A DNA stretch of 64,000 bases from Owenia fusiformis (GCA_903813345.2 CAIIXF020000012.1:2335318-2399317); one strand, 5' to 3'. Positions 31,501-43,207 are shown, counted from the stretch's first letter. Notes: a model not told the origin generated them from the letters alone. Program-made: numbers and translations.

Positions 31501-32437
31501 TCAATACAATGAAGGGAAGAGCGAACTCCCAGAGCACCACAATGTTCATATACAAAAGATCTCTTAACTTTATTGATCACAAAATAATGTGTTTTTTGGT
31601 GAACTTACCTTAATGAGAAAAGAATGATCATCTATTTGGTCTACTAGATTCTGACTAATTATTGTTATCATGGCAACCACCTGGTATGCTTCTATCGCCA
31701 TCCATGCAGGGTTTGACAACCACAATACTTTATCATAGATCCACACCAGTGGGTAGGGTGTCAGAGATATAGGCAAAGACATTAACCCTCCAAGGAGGAT
31801 AAGCTGGATATATGGAATCAATGAACCCTGAAAATAAGGAACAAAATAAGAAAATGATTGTTTGTCGAAGCAATTCAGGGACTAAAAACTAAACGCCATG
31901 TGACATAAACATGCACTACCTGTCATTTGTTACAGATGCTGAACACCAACCACCAAACACCAACTGCCGCCACGAAATGTGGAGACTATAACAACATGTC
32001 ACCACTTGAGGCGTGTTCATGTCAGAAGTGTTTAACACACCATTTTGAATGCATCTATCATGTTTCTCTTTTAATGTACCATTCAAAGCTTTGTGTGAAA
32101 CACTCCTCACATGGGAAGGGGTGGGGATTTTGATTTAACAATGAGAGAAAATGTCATGTCTGTGTCTAAAAGTCCCTACCCTCTCCCTGTGAGGGGGTCT
32201 CATGCAAACCTTTGAATGGATAAATACTTTATCAGATATAGATAAAAATATAATGATAATTTTTTTACTTACAAGGACCTTTGGAATCATTCCACCAACA
32301 ATAGCATGTACAGCCATCAGTAGTGACATCTTTAGGACAACTTCTGTACCACAGAATGATCCATATATGGGCACAGTGAGCAACCATACATATGGGAGTA
32401 TAGATATCACATTTAGACACAGGAATGGGAGGCACAT
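25600..32437 (-). CDS. Unrecognised multipass membrane protein (9 exons, about 315 aa)
   Basis: Coding exons, 5' to 3': 32437-32273, 31827-31609, 31262-31171, 28525-28445, 27974-27910, 27421-27307, 26952-26888, 25948-25812 and 25608-25600 (stop). All junctions are GT-AG and phase-compatible; the total is 948 nt. I do not recognise the family. About seven to eight hydrophobic segments are visible, for example ISILPYVWLLTVPIY, IQLILLGGLMSLPISL, YSTTFYLGWGLY, LLVTIVMIVMLHVVMYI, GISVFTIGALYII and LFQPMFALLTVLRLY. The C-terminus is acidic and short (SEKEEN). The start is uncertain: the chosen ATG follows an in-frame TAG about 30 bp upstream, and an upstream coding exon cannot be excluded. It is convergent with the Dispatched-like gene and divergent from RPUSD4; a small gene is nested in its third intron. 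Confidence 0.7.
26443..26881. repeat. 48-bp minisatellite, about 9 units
   Basis: The unit carries 'gatagtacatatccatgata' and 'atacatacccattataatac'. It lies in an intron of the minus-strand gene. The last unit merges with the 5' splice site of the exon at 26888-26952: minus-strand 'ggtatgtactatc' is both the donor and repeat text. A degenerate form continues down to about 25980. The 48-bp periodicity creates spurious long ORFs. Confidence 0.85.
27334..27647 (-). repeat. 157-bp tandem duplication of acceptor plus exon 5' part
   Basis: The units are 27334-27490 and 27491-27647. On the minus strand, each holds about 65 bp of intron, the 'tttcag' acceptor and the first about 88 bp of exon 27421-27307. 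The extra copy lies upstream in the gene. Splicing into it would read into TAG shortly after 'ADTNIQTQLL'. It is the same arrangement as the TM1-exon array of the neighbouring gene. Confidence 0.8.
28560..30133 (+). CDS. Small nested gene (164 aa), coding exon split by a DNA transposon
   Basis: Coding parts: 28560-28751, [transposon 28752-29668], 29671-29853, intron with GTAAGT/CAG borders, then 30014-30133. Leaving out the transposon and one TA gives one frame: ...DLNEIHV then YEWPEIDYSKFGKNGFYTR. The product is hydrophilic. The N-terminal part is basic (KLWRRRNR), then comes an acidic run (DVEDEDEEKVEE), then a helical, charged C-terminus. No family is recognised. AATAAA lies near 30360. 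It sits antisense in intron 3 of the multipass membrane gene, with its ATG 35 bp from that gene's fourth exon. As the DNA stands, translation would run into the transposon and stop at 28875-28877, giving a C-terminus of transposon origin. The product may therefore be non-functional, or the reference allele may carry a polymorphic insertion. Confidence 0.5.
28752..29668. mobile_element. 917-bp fully palindromic TA-flanked MITE (Tc1/mariner-type ends)
   Basis: It begins 'cagggtgttcaaaaaaaacg' and ends with the reverse complement. TA lies on each side. The two halves are inverted copies almost throughout, with the centre near 29260-29300; the left half also carries an internal repeat (about 28770-28900 and 28965-29090). 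No transposase is present. It would form a very long hairpin in RNA. Confidence 0.8.
30387..30717. mobile_element. hAT-like MITE with 'cagnggcggat' ends, 331 bp
   Basis: It starts 'cactggcggattagg' and ends with the reverse complement of 'caggggcggatccagg'. The interior is rich in 'gggcccaaa' and 'gggcct' text shared with 14921-15193. It is in intron 3 of the multipass membrane gene, just past the nested gene's poly(A) region. Confidence 0.6.
30975..31075. repeat. Unclassified short interspersed repeat, copy 1
   Basis: Text 'gccatttgttacagatgcca' then 'aactgccaaacact'. Relatives are at 31908-32015, 35412-35545 (inverted) and 50565-50680. Weaker traces are near 25345-25440 and 62090-62140. 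Confidence 0.45.
31908..32015. repeat. Unclassified short interspersed repeat, copy 2
   Basis: It carries 'gtcatttgttacagatgc', an 'accaccaaacacc' run and 'ataacaacatgtcaccac'. It is in an intron of the minus-strand membrane gene. Confidence 0.45.
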
Positions 32438-32579
32438 CTTCACGTCTAGATTAATGGTCAGGTGTGAATGCTATTCTCATCAGATTGGATGGCCCTGGCT
32501 CCAGAAAGCTGAAGTTTCAGACAGACAGGTCGGGAACAGGATTGTTGGGCCGCCCTACAATGATACGTTGTGGCTGTAA

Positions 32580-33000
32580 TCTTTCTTTGTTGATTTATTG
32601 GCTGGCATTGATTGGCTGACATTGATTCCCTTGGTTGCTTGCTTGGCTACCTATCCTCAGCTTCTGATTTTATTCAGTGATTGATTTGATTGATATTGCA
32701 GGAATTTGATTTTGAATGAAAAAGTTCTGCAACATCAAATACAGGTTCATTAGATTTCCAAGTCCAAGTTTACTCAATAATAAAACCTCATTAATTTGTG
32801 CACAAAATACCATACGCCCAAGAATAAATACTTCGCTTATCAAATTGAAATACTGAAATAAGTTTTGAACTTTTGACAGGTCTATTCAAATTTCTCCTCA
32901 CCAAGAACAGATGATTTAGTTTTAGTTCGCTACAGCGAAATCTGGAAAGGTTTCTTTATTTTCTCGTCATTATGGAGGTAAATATACCTTCTACTGGACA
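32580..33000. promoter_or_regulatory. Probable shared promoter of divergent gene pair
   Basis: The region lies between the 5' end of the minus-strand membrane gene and the RPUSD4-like gene (ATG at 33116). No clear TATA box or CpG richness is seen. The call rests only on the head-to-head layout and the absence of coding exons between. Confidence 0.35.
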
Positions 33001-33115
33001 TCACTCTTTTGTTTTATAGTATGAAATCACATGCGAGAATATTTAAATCCCAGATTTATCAGAAAATTGATATGTTACTTGTGGAATCGAAAAACGAAAT
33101 GCTCCAAAATCCAAG

Positions 33116-36100
33116 ATGTCAGCGCCTATGTTTGGTCGTGTTTCTTCAAGAATTTTCTATAATTCTCCTATTTTATACAAAAATCATCTCTTTGGGAGGA
33201 TCAAACACACAGAACAAATTGTAAACTGTTATAATACATGCAATGATGGCAAAGTTGAGTTCATTGAACACTCTGAGTCGAACAATGTTGAAGTTGAAAA
33301 AAAATCTGAAAATTTCAAATCAGATGTGAAAAAGAATAATAAAGCAAGCAAGAGAGGACGACGCAAGAAATCAATCGTAGCTCTAACTGAGAAGTATAAT
33401 CTAAAAGAAAATTCAGAAGAGTCTGAAAAGGTAGTTTTCGCACCATTTGGTGTCATTCGTATGGATTCGAATAATAAACCAAAAACTAAACGTCATGATG
33501 AAACAAAACATGAACATTTGTCTGGCTATATAGATCAGACGTCTTCCAAGGATTTTTATGGTATTCAAAACTACGAGAAAGATGTCTTGCGCAATGACTT
33601 TTGGAACACTCGTGAACTGACTGAGTTTGAAGAACATGCCAGTCAGTCTAAATCACCCAATCAATTGATTGGGTCTAAGGCAGAAATAACAACTGGTTCA
33701 AAAGGAAGCCAGGGTGAAACAACAAGGCTATCGCAAACCAGTGAAATACCTAGTCAAAGGACACATGATAATAATGCGATTAAACCGAGTACTATTGATC
33801 AATCAAAGGATGATCATGCATTGAACTATTTTGATGTAAATACTGATCCAAATTCTAAAGCTAAAGAAATGCCCACAATGAGCGCTGTTGACAAAGAACA
33901 GTCTAACTATTTTGATCAGTTACTGATCCCTGAAGGGTTGGAACAATCGGAAAAATTAACTCCTGATCATAAAATTCAAACTCCAAAAGCTGAAAACTGT
34001 GCAGGTGAGAAAGAACAAGGCAATTTAAATTATTTTGATGAGCTTTTACTGCCAGATAAAAATGTATTAAATGAGGGGAATGCATATGACCTTGAAACTA
34101 TGAAGCATGAATACATACGGAATGATGGACTAAATGTTGTCAAAGAAAGAGAGAATGCAGTACATGAGAAAGATAACAATAAACAGGAATCACTTGATAA
34201 AACAGATGTTGGTTCAGCTATGAAAACTAAGAATAAGTCATTAAAAACAAAACAAAATGACCGTCGTAGTGATGTCGCAACACAAGTTGAATCTGGCGAA
34301 GAAAACATTTTTATTGATAACTCCATTGAGGTGAAGCCCAAAAACCAAGAACAGGTGATACAACATGATCAAAAATCCAACGCTTTTGAAGAAGCTTTGA
34401 AAATACGAAGGGAGTTGAAGAATCAGCGTAGCATTGAGGCAAAGAGACTAAAAGAAGAAGTCGAGAATGAAATTGGAACAAGAGAAGGTGGGTCAAGTAA
34501 CTGAATAAAAATGGTGATAAAAAAAATTTAATTGTAAGATCATTTTTGCAATTGAAAATACCAATATTTAATGATACGTGTATGTTTCATATTTTTAAAA
34601 TTTGAAATATATGTTCATAAAACTGTACTGTATTCAAAAAATGAAGTGGATGTATATGTCATAAAAGCAAAAGGCTACACAAGCCTACAAGACTTGTATC
34701 TTATATCTTATCTTATAAAACTAATTGATTGTTATATGTACAGGGTGACACAAAGAATATAAATATTGAAAAATATTGAAACGAAATTGAAATAAAAAAT
34801 AACTACACTTATCTTTTAGGGCCTAAGGCTAAATTCTCTGGGCCTGTAGACAGCAAAGGTTTCAGATTACTGACTAACCAAGTGGTTGACTTCAGTAATA
34901 CACCATCAGCAATGATCGCTGCCTTGCTACATAAAAACATACTGTATCAAGATGGTGAGTCTTCCCAATTGGTTAAAAAATGCACTGGGGCTTTAAACTA
35001 AAATGAAATAATTATGGACCATCATTCACAAAACTGCCAATGAAATTGCAATTCAATTTATTAATGAGCTACATAGCAAACTGTGGTTTAAATTGGAATA
35101 TGCAACAGGTGATTTAGTCATGATATGAACTTCTCCCGTTGTTTTAAGGAAATTGGAACTGCTTCCGTGCTAAAGTTTTAATATCCACTAATTTTTCCCA
35201 TTAGTTAAATTCATTTAGCCTGTTGTCCATTTCATTGAAAGTCAAACTCGATTTCATTGAGTTCAATTTTAAAGCAAATGACTTCCAACATTTTGAGCTA
35301 TCTTTTCTAATTCCTTCCACTGAATAAACACAATTATATATTTCACAAAAATCCTTTATTTTTCAGATAATTTACTTGTGATCGACAAGCCATATGGATT
35401 ATCCTGTAAAGGTGAGTTTATTATGTCACCACTTTGTAGTCTCCAACTATTTTTGTGGATGGTGTTGGGCATTTGGTGGTTGGTGATCAATGGTTGGTGT
35501 TTGGCAGTCAGTGTTTGGCATTTAGCATCTGTAACAAATGGCAGGTGGTTACATTTTTCATGCTAATACCTTGTAAATATTACTACTGCTGTAAGTTTGC
35601 GCAGGGATGTATTCATTTTAAAATTAAATGTCACACAATTTAAGTTGAGTTCTTTTCGTCCATTATCCATAAGTCCATTATCGCAAGTTACAAATTTTAA
35701 GATAAAATGGTCAATATTATGTTTCAAATGCTAGCCTACATAACTGATACTGTAGAACAACTTGCTTGCTTTATAAACTAATAACCTCAACTTTCATGAT
35801 ATTCATGACGTGTTATTGAATTTTACTCCTAGGTAATAGCCAAGGTCCAAATGTGGAAAAGGCGCTTCCTGAGCTGTCCCGTTTATGCCATATGAAATCA
35901 AGCAAATCATCTCTGCAAATAGTCCATTCCCAGGATACAACTGTTACTGGAATAATTATATTAACAAAGTAAGTTTGAGCAACAGTTTTATTCATAGCCA
36001 GTTAAAGATTGTGTGTTATTTGTTGATTGATTTCAGCATGGGCTTCCAAAAAGCTGCTGATTTTCGGTTACTTATCATTTATTAGAGCTGCGCCTATTTT

Positions 36101-38709
36101 CAGAATTTAGACTTGCACTTTCTTTTCAACTAGTTGGCACATACTGTCCTTGAAAATTAGATATCATGAAAAATATGTGCACGTTGTGAAGAACTGAGAA
36201 AAAAGAGAAAAATTCTAATTGTTGTTTCAGTGTTATTTGTCTTGGTTTCAGGAATCATGAAGCATTGACCTACTTGAAGGGGTTAAAGCAAAGTGGAGAA
36301 ATTGTGCGCAAGTATTGGCTGCTGACAAAGGGTATACCATCACCCTTAGAAGGTAAAAGACAATTGAAATGAAAAATGGAGTTAAAAAAGAGAAAAATTA
36401 GCATGGAGTTCAGTTAGTTAGAAATTAGAACTACATTTATTATATAGAAACTACATGTTCAGTTTCGCATAACCTGGTATCTCAAGAAAAATTACTATAA
36501 ATTATTCTAAGACTTTTTGAGGCAAATTACCAAACCCTTTTCACTTTCTCTCCATACGTAATATATCTCCTGTAGCCCATCTTATTAAGATATTTAAAAA
36601 ATGTAGAAAATACCAAACAATGGCGAACATGGCTCTTCAAGAAAATTTTAGAATGTACCTGCCAATTTATAGCTTTAATTATATGGACAACAGGACGATG
36701 TGTGAAAATCACAATACACACCTTGGATCTATATTCACCCTTGTATGTACTTTAAACTTCAGAAAAGTTGAAAGGGTGTTCCCTATGTTTCAGGTGTTAT
36801 TGATATCCCTATGAAAAAAGTAGAAATAGATGGAGCTTATAGGGTAAGTATGAAATCTACTTGTATGGTTAAATATATGATCATTAAATACATGGTGACA
36901 CGAAAATAGGTTTTGCATTTTGTGTTTTTATGTCAGGTTAGTAAAAGATTTTGTGAGAGGATGAGTACAGATAGATGTCAGCTTTTATACATTGGTGATG
37001 TCAGCTTTTGTAATGATAACAGATTAGCTAAATGTCAACTTCCACTTTAATTTTAGATATTGATTTTATCATTATTCATAATTATAGATGGCACTTCAGC
37101 CTGAACGAACAGAGCAGACGATTCCATTGGTCAAAAGAAGTCGGAATGAGATCCATCGTGCCGTGACAAGATACGCAGTTTTAGATAGCAACAAAGAATC
37201 TGCATTAGTGGAGTGCCAGCCAGTAACAGGTGAGCAAATCAATATTTCATAGTGGCTACGTCAAACTGCTGTTAATCTTTTTTTTATTTAGCATGGAAAC
37301 TATATTCCACATTTTTGTGACAAAATGGCGTTTTTACCCAATAAGGTTTTTATTCAATTAAAAACTGTTTTAATTGCAATATGCCCATATTTGGTGATCA
37401 CTTTATCCATGTGTTCCATTTACATCCCATAATTTCTTTGATTATAGATGTTCTCCACCAAATAAGATGTCACATGGCGTTTGGTTTGAACACACCCATA
37501 TTAGGTGACCATAGGTACTCGCATATATCAAGAATAGCCCCTCAGGTATGATGTTATTTACAATGCTTTATTTTTTGTTTATTTTATTTATTTTTCATAA
37601 TACATGATTTTAAAGGGTTCCGATTAGCATCCCGTATAAAAACAATATGGCGGCTCTAGGCGAACCAACTGGATCAGTCCATTTTTAAGAAATAAGGGGA
37701 GTTCTGTAAAATCCAGTTTATTGAAATTGTCTTTGAGATAAAGTAATCCGTTTATAATGATTTTGAAAACGTTATCCAAAGAGTGATTGCGTTCAAAGAA
37801 TACATGTACAACAGCCAATATAAATCCTTGCATTAGAAACCGGTTTGTCTTGCTTTGTTTCATTTGTAGGATATTTCATATGCCAAGCTGTGTGCTATTA
37901 CGTTATGGGGAAATTTAGATGCCAATTTTTCCTTATTATACACAAATAGATGATCCTGAAACTTCGCCCATAAATGTGGAATTGATTTGTCAAAATAAAA
38001 ATCACCCTTTTATAAATGTGTGACGATCTATAATATACTTATGCTATATAACAGTTAGAGGTGTTGACACAACGACCTCAAACCTGTGAACCCTTGAGTA
38101 TTATTCCGGGATCGGGCCTTTTATACTAAACGGTGAGCAACACCAGAAACGAGCGTTCGATTTGCTAAACGATATGCGTCACCCTTTAAGTGAAAATTTG
38201 AAAGATGTACATGAACTTTTATTTGTTTATCCAGTTGCTGGACTTTATATTACTTATTATTATTTTTATCAATATGGGAAGAAAATTGTTCATTCATTTA
38301 ACTTAAAATCTTAAAAGATGCAAGAGCAGACTAGTGCCAAGAGCTGCTTGGGTTTTGGCCATGCTGGGTAATTCCAAGGTGGCCATTTTGGATTTTGAGT
38401 GTTATTTGTCACTGCATGTCTAGTTGTTATTTATTACAAAATTACTGTCCAGTATGTATATCCATGAAATATTGAGGCATCATACACCTCTTTTTCTTAA
38501 TTTTTTTTCAGCGTCTTTATGGAGAAACATTACAAAGTCTCGGAATACGTCAAGCAAAGGTCCGCCATCTTGCTTTACATCTACATGCCACATCTGTCGT
38601 CTTGCCGCACTTTCTGGGAGGAAAAAACATTTTCATCAAATGTCTCCTACCAAAACATTTTGCAACTAATATGAAACGATTGAAGATATCTCCAAATAAG
38701 AAATCGTAG
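33116..38709 (+). CDS. RPUSD4: RPUSD4-type mitochondrial RNA pseudouridine synthase, long N-terminal extension (9 exons, 758 aa)
   Basis: Exons: 33116-34487, 34820-34954, 35367-35411, 35833-35968, 36252-36352, 36794-36843, 37088-37229, 37448-37545 and 38512-38709, totalling 2277 nt in compatible phases. RPUSD4 isomerises uridines in mitochondrial rRNA and tRNA. Family marks are LLVIDKPYGLS (505-515), LVKRSRNEIHRAVTRY, LVECQPVTDVLHQIRCHMAFG, PILGDHRYS, RIAPQRL and LALHLHA. The catalytic motif, usually HRLDKETTG, reads HSQDTTVTG: the catalytic Asp (D552) is kept but the Arg is Ser. Human RPUSD4 is about 377 aa. Here exon 1 alone adds about 457 residues, low-complexity and rich in K/E/N/S, with three NYFD motifs (NYFDVNT, NYFDQLLIP, NYFDELLLP). 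The first residues (MSAPMFGRVSSRIFYNS) could be a mitochondrial presequence. Confidence 0.9.
35412..35545. repeat. Unclassified short interspersed repeat, inverted copy
   Basis: 'tgtttggcatttagcatctg' and 'taacaaatggcaggtggtta' are the reverse complement of the repeat at 50565-50680. It begins right at the 5' splice site of RPUSD4 exon 3. Confidence 0.45.
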
Positions 38710-38754
38710 AAATATATTACACCCGAATCTATGCTCTGAAGATCAATATTCAAT

Positions 38755-38870
38755 GCAGTCTTCTCCACAGGATTTTTTCTCAAGTGGGTGCAAAATTCAC
38801 ACTTCTGACCAAAATTGGTAAAAATATGCCAATTTTTCATGATTTTCAAGTGGGTGCTGCGCCCGCTTGC
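38755..38870. repeat. Fragment related to the 'cagtgttctcccc' MITE
   Basis: 'caagtgggtgcaaaattcac' and 'catgattttcaagtgggtgc' match text in 31310-31425 and 22560-22759. It lies in the 3' UTR of RPUSD4. Confidence 0.4.
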
Positions 38871-39426
38871 TTTAATGCTGTGACGATGTCATAGGTGTTT
38901 TCACTTCAACTCTTCTATCATGATATATGATCTTGTAACCTCACCAAATGTCAACTAGGAAGTATCTAAATGAATAAGTCTGATAAATAGATAAATCATT
39001 TAGACGTCTCCGTTGCACCTTACTTTGAAAATAGCATTAAGGGATGACGGGAGCAAACTAGTCCTCCATGAATACACATCACTAAATAAGAATTATTACT
39101 TGACCTTCTTCAACTATGGACAGTAAAATCTGTTAATCTGAACACCTCTCAATGTGAATTTTTCAATTCAATTTTTTTTAAAAACCACCTGCCTAGATTT
39201 CTAGTGGTATGTTGGTTTCATTAGTTACTTATGTGGATAAATGTATGTGAAAAATTTGAATGTTTATTTTGACTGACTTGACAGACATTGTGCCAAAATT
39301 TTTATTATTTTATGCATGTGAATGAATATTACATAGTGCAACAATAATTTATGTGACAAACCCTTCAGTTGTATGCCAAGCAGAATGTTATGTTCTGTAA
39401 AACTGTGCATATTAGAATTGTTTAAG

Positions 39427-39432
39427 AATAAA
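39427..39432 (+). terminator. Possible poly(A) signal of RPUSD4 gene
   Basis: AATAAA about 718 nt after the stop is a good candidate. Between them lie only AT-rich UTR and a MITE fragment. Confidence 0.35.
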
Positions 39433-39909
39433 AGAAGAATTAATGAACCATAAGACATTGTAAGATGTTTGTATTTTTATATCATAATTTGAAAAGGAAA
39501 TTTATAGCCTTGAGGATGACATTCATCATATATTCTTTGAAAATAAGTTTTGGCATCTCATTGTCCTTTTTACGAGTGATACATGTCCATGATACCCCCA
39601 GTTCCCCTAACTACAGTATATAAAAACATCATATACATGTAAATCTTCTATTTTTCATTTATTCAGTTTCATTATGTGAAATTGCACAATTATATATAAA
39701 CATATCATCCAGACAGTTTCAACGACAATGTCCTGTACATAATTATAAAGTATATACACATACATACCCATCAACTAAAATGTACATATTTGTTAATTAT
39801 GGAATACTTGAAAATGTCAATGTACAATGTACTTACATTTGTATCAATTGTACCATTGTATTATTATACACATTTTAGAATATTATCTGAAATGTACATA
39901 TATTTTTGA

Positions 39910-40176
39910 TACGAGGGATGTTCAATAACGTATAATGCAACATTGACCTTTATGACACAGACAATTAATTTACATATTCAAGTAATCTGTTAAGGCCACT
40001 ACAGATTAATTGAATGTTTAGCAGAATTCCTTTTCAAAATGAAACCTGGTGACATGGCATTCCCTTTTTCTCTAAATTTGTAAAAATACAAAAAGAAAAT
40101 AACTGTCAATGTATAAAAAGGCAAGAAAAAAGGAATGACTAGGATGATCAGACAACCATTTTATAAGGCCCTCGTA
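39910..40176. mobile_element. Possible mariner-type MITE with 'tacgaggg' ends
   Basis: It begins 'tacgagggatgttcaataac' and closes 'ccctcgta'. Only the outer 8 bp are clearly inverted. Related single ends are at 12043 and 14237. Confidence 0.4.
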
Positions 40177-40953
40177 CAAAAAATTGATGATGGTTGAGAA
40201 CCTCTTTCTTTATCAGAACAGTTACTGAATGTTTACCTTGACTACTTTTCGAGAACTCAGAGATGTAACCAAATATGAGGCAGGCAAAGCCTTGTGGAAA
40301 TTATAAGGGGATACATTTTATACTAGCTCTGAAAATTGAATCTAATTGTGTTAAGAGTTAAACTCATTCTTTGAATTTGCCTCGCCTATTTAAATTGCCT
40401 CACCTATTGGTAAACAAATACAAGGCGAAGTCTTAATACATCAATCATCACTTTTGCTTCAGAGCACCTTTACAACTGAAATACATGCATATAATGGTAG
40501 AGGAGCACCATCTTTATTTCATCTTTCGAGAAATGAAGAAACTTATATTTTTTCGGCAAGAAGAGCAAACACCTCTACACAATCATACACTCTAGACATG
40601 CTAGAATTGAACATATTTTTACTGAGAGTAACATGATATTTTCTACAAATTAAATTGAAAAAAATAAAAACGTTGCTTGTCGCACCTCTGATCCAGTACA
40701 AAATCTCTAAAAGTGAATAGGTCAATTTCACAGCCTAACATCTGTGAACTGTATACTGTATCTTTCTAGACTAATTTGTTACTTGGCATATTCGCTACTT
40801 TCTGACTCCTAAATAATTTGGCAGATTTTTGTGAATTCCCTTTATATACTAGTATATAATATTGTGAACTATTTATTATAATATACTAGTAAATGGAGAC
40901 ACAAAATGGCTTAAAATGACTTTAAATTTTGAACAGATTTTTAGAACTGAAAT

Positions 40954-41030
40954 TACAGTAAAACCTGTATATCCAAACACACCTCTACTTTGAACATGTC
41001 CTAGTGAACGGATTAGATAGGTTTTACTGT
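40954..41030. repeat. Short 'tacagtaaaacctgt' MITE
   Basis: A 77-bp element with 'tacagtaaaacctgta' at one end and 'aggttttactgt' at the other. It is an internally deleted relative of 5169-5399. Confidence 0.5.
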
Positions 41031-42206
41031 CTACATCTCACGTAAATGTTGACTTTGAGCAAGTACATCTCTAATGAATTTCAATAATTTGTATCCAGGA
41101 TTACAAAAAAGCAATATGTTTAACGACATTTTGTATTTCAGGAATGTCTTTGTAATTAGGCTAAGATAAATAAATAGAATGTTTAGCATATTATCTCTAA
41201 TAAATTTAAAAGAACTGTCCTTTTTATGACAGAACTTCAGAGATAATATTTCTGGCCATAAATGAAAAATAACTTTTTTTATTTTATTTGTAAAAGAGAT
41301 AGAAGGGTTTGAGCACAGGCTTAATCATCCCTTATCTGTTCACAAAAAGAAACAACACTAAACGTAAAATCTAATTACTCTGGCCTCACATTGCACCATG
41401 CACCAATCTTCTGCATGCACCCGATGCACCATTTATACTATACAGGTACAGGGTGGCCTGATATGACAATGTACTGTACAAATAAACATATAAAACAATG
41501 AAATAAATACATATTATGTACACGTGGCAATAAAAATTGAATATTTACATTATGTACTTTTTAGTAACGAACAGTTTGACAATTATAAAGAATATGTAGC
41601 CCTACTCTACATACACATGTATGCACCAGATTTTCTCAAAATACTGCTAACTTGGGCCAGTTGCAGTTGACAGTTCTTTCAAAATAACAGCCAAACTGGG
41701 GATGTTTACATTTTTCAGTCTGCTAGCGTGAAAACTTCTAAAAATATCTCACTTTTGGGGATGCATTTTGAAGCTGTTTAATGTTCCATTGCTATTTTGT
41801 AATCAGTTAGTTTTCAAAAGTTCACACTTCTTTTTATTCAAAGAAGTCTCAGAATAAGATATAAAGAAAACATAAATTATAGGCCTTACATTCATTCAAG
41901 AGCCCAGGGCTTTATTTGAGAAAATCTGGTACTATACTTTCTTTTAGATTACATATATATTTCATGATGACTACATATACTATGTTCATACTTGTACATG
42001 TATAAGTAAATGGTGTCAATTAAGTCCAGGCAAATACTAATCTTAGAACATTTTGATATTTTCTACAGCAAAATTACAGTAAATACCTTTGGTACCCCTA
42101 AATTTGTTCCACTTTACAGGTTTAACAGTAAAATCATACAAGATAGAGCTATATCTTGTAGATGTTATCTTACTTTGACATTGACACTTCTAAAATTAGA
42201 ACAGCA

Positions 42207-42302
42207 GTCTTGCTTCAAGCATTTATGATCCCACCTCCAACAAACCTCAGTGGAGAAGGAGATGAATCAGGAGGACAGGTGGAGAGAGGCTTGAAGCAAG
42301 AC
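42207..42302. repeat. Foldback MITE 'gtcttgcttcaagc'
   Basis: It has exact 14-bp inverted ends around about 68 bp. A related copy with weaker pairing is at 47688-47772. Confidence 0.6.
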
Positions 42303-42671
42303 TTAGATATACAGCACTGGTTATTTTGATTCTTGGACACCCTGTACATGAATGTCATTCAATTGGTCATTGTTCACATCGGGCTTGATTTCTTCGAGAA
42401 AGAAGCATGTAATAAAACGAAATATCCTTTTTGTAAGGATGGCCTGTATGATTGGTAAGATTAATTTATCAGTTTGCATATCACTCATATAAGTAACACT
42501 GTTCTTAAACTGGTTAAGATTAACTGTATGTTGCTCAAATGTTATGGATAGAAGTATGCTGTTGCTATATTTATATGTTATTTCAGTATTTTTATAAGAA
42601 ACCAAAAAACTTATATGCCACTTACATACTGTACACCATTCAATATGACTGTATGTTGTTATGATAGTACA

Positions 42672-42871
42672 CAGGCCCGTAGCCAGGATTTGCCAAGGGG
42701 GTTCACTTTTTGAAAAAAATCAGCGGGGTTCACTTTTGACAATTTTTGCGCAATAATGGCCAAAATCACCTAAAAAGTGCTCAAAATGGTGAAAACTGCA
42801 TGAATTTGAAAGAATTTTTGGCCAGGGGAGGGTTCACTCGAACCCATCGAACCCCCCTGGCTACGGGCCTG
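42672..42871. mobile_element. 200-bp MITE 'caggcccgtagccagg' with GTACA target duplication
   Basis: It has 16-bp inverted ends and is flanked directly by GTACA on both sides. The inner core (inverted 'ctcaaaatggtgaaaactgc') matches 6684-6857, 62480-62650 and 62850-62993. A 5-bp target duplication is also seen for 22560-22759. Confidence 0.65.
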
Positions 42872-43089
42872 GTACATTATGAATTCATGTCTGGACACCA
42901 TCCACCATGACTACACAGTTGATCAATACTCCTGTATGTAACATGAAGTAACTACTGATTGGTCAACACTGTTGTATTATACTACTATGATTCCTTTGAT
43001 CGATACGAATACGATGCAGTATAACATTTGTGTCACCAACCCGGAACATCCAATCGGAAGATTGTGTATATTATTATAAATATCCAAAA

Positions 43090-43095
43090 TTTATT
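43090..43095 (-). terminator. Poly(A) signal of TBC1D10 gene
   Basis: AATAAA on the minus strand lies about 113 nt beyond the stop at 43208. Confidence 0.55.
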
Positions 43096-43207
43096 ATGGG
43101 CACCAACTCTCTTTTGATCATATTACATTTCTGTCACATGAACAAAACCCTAAAATCCGGTTGGTCAATATTGATTCACATGGCCCCGAAATGCATTATG
43201 GGATATA

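Larger units (their letters stand above)
39433..43085. other. Intergenic, AT-rich, with small transposon relics
   Basis: No host exon was found. Relics noted are 39910-40176, 40954-41030, 42207-42302 and 42672-42871. A single 'caccctgtacatgaatg' mariner-type end is at 42339. The rest is unremarkable. Confidence 0.5.

Noticed and set aside
42321-42605. 94-codon minus-strand ORF ending NDIHVQGVQ, resembling the end of the nested gene's first half (NEIHVQGVQ)
   Set aside because: The shared words come from 'catgtacagggtg', a mariner-type transposon end with its preferred flank, so homology of genes is not supported.
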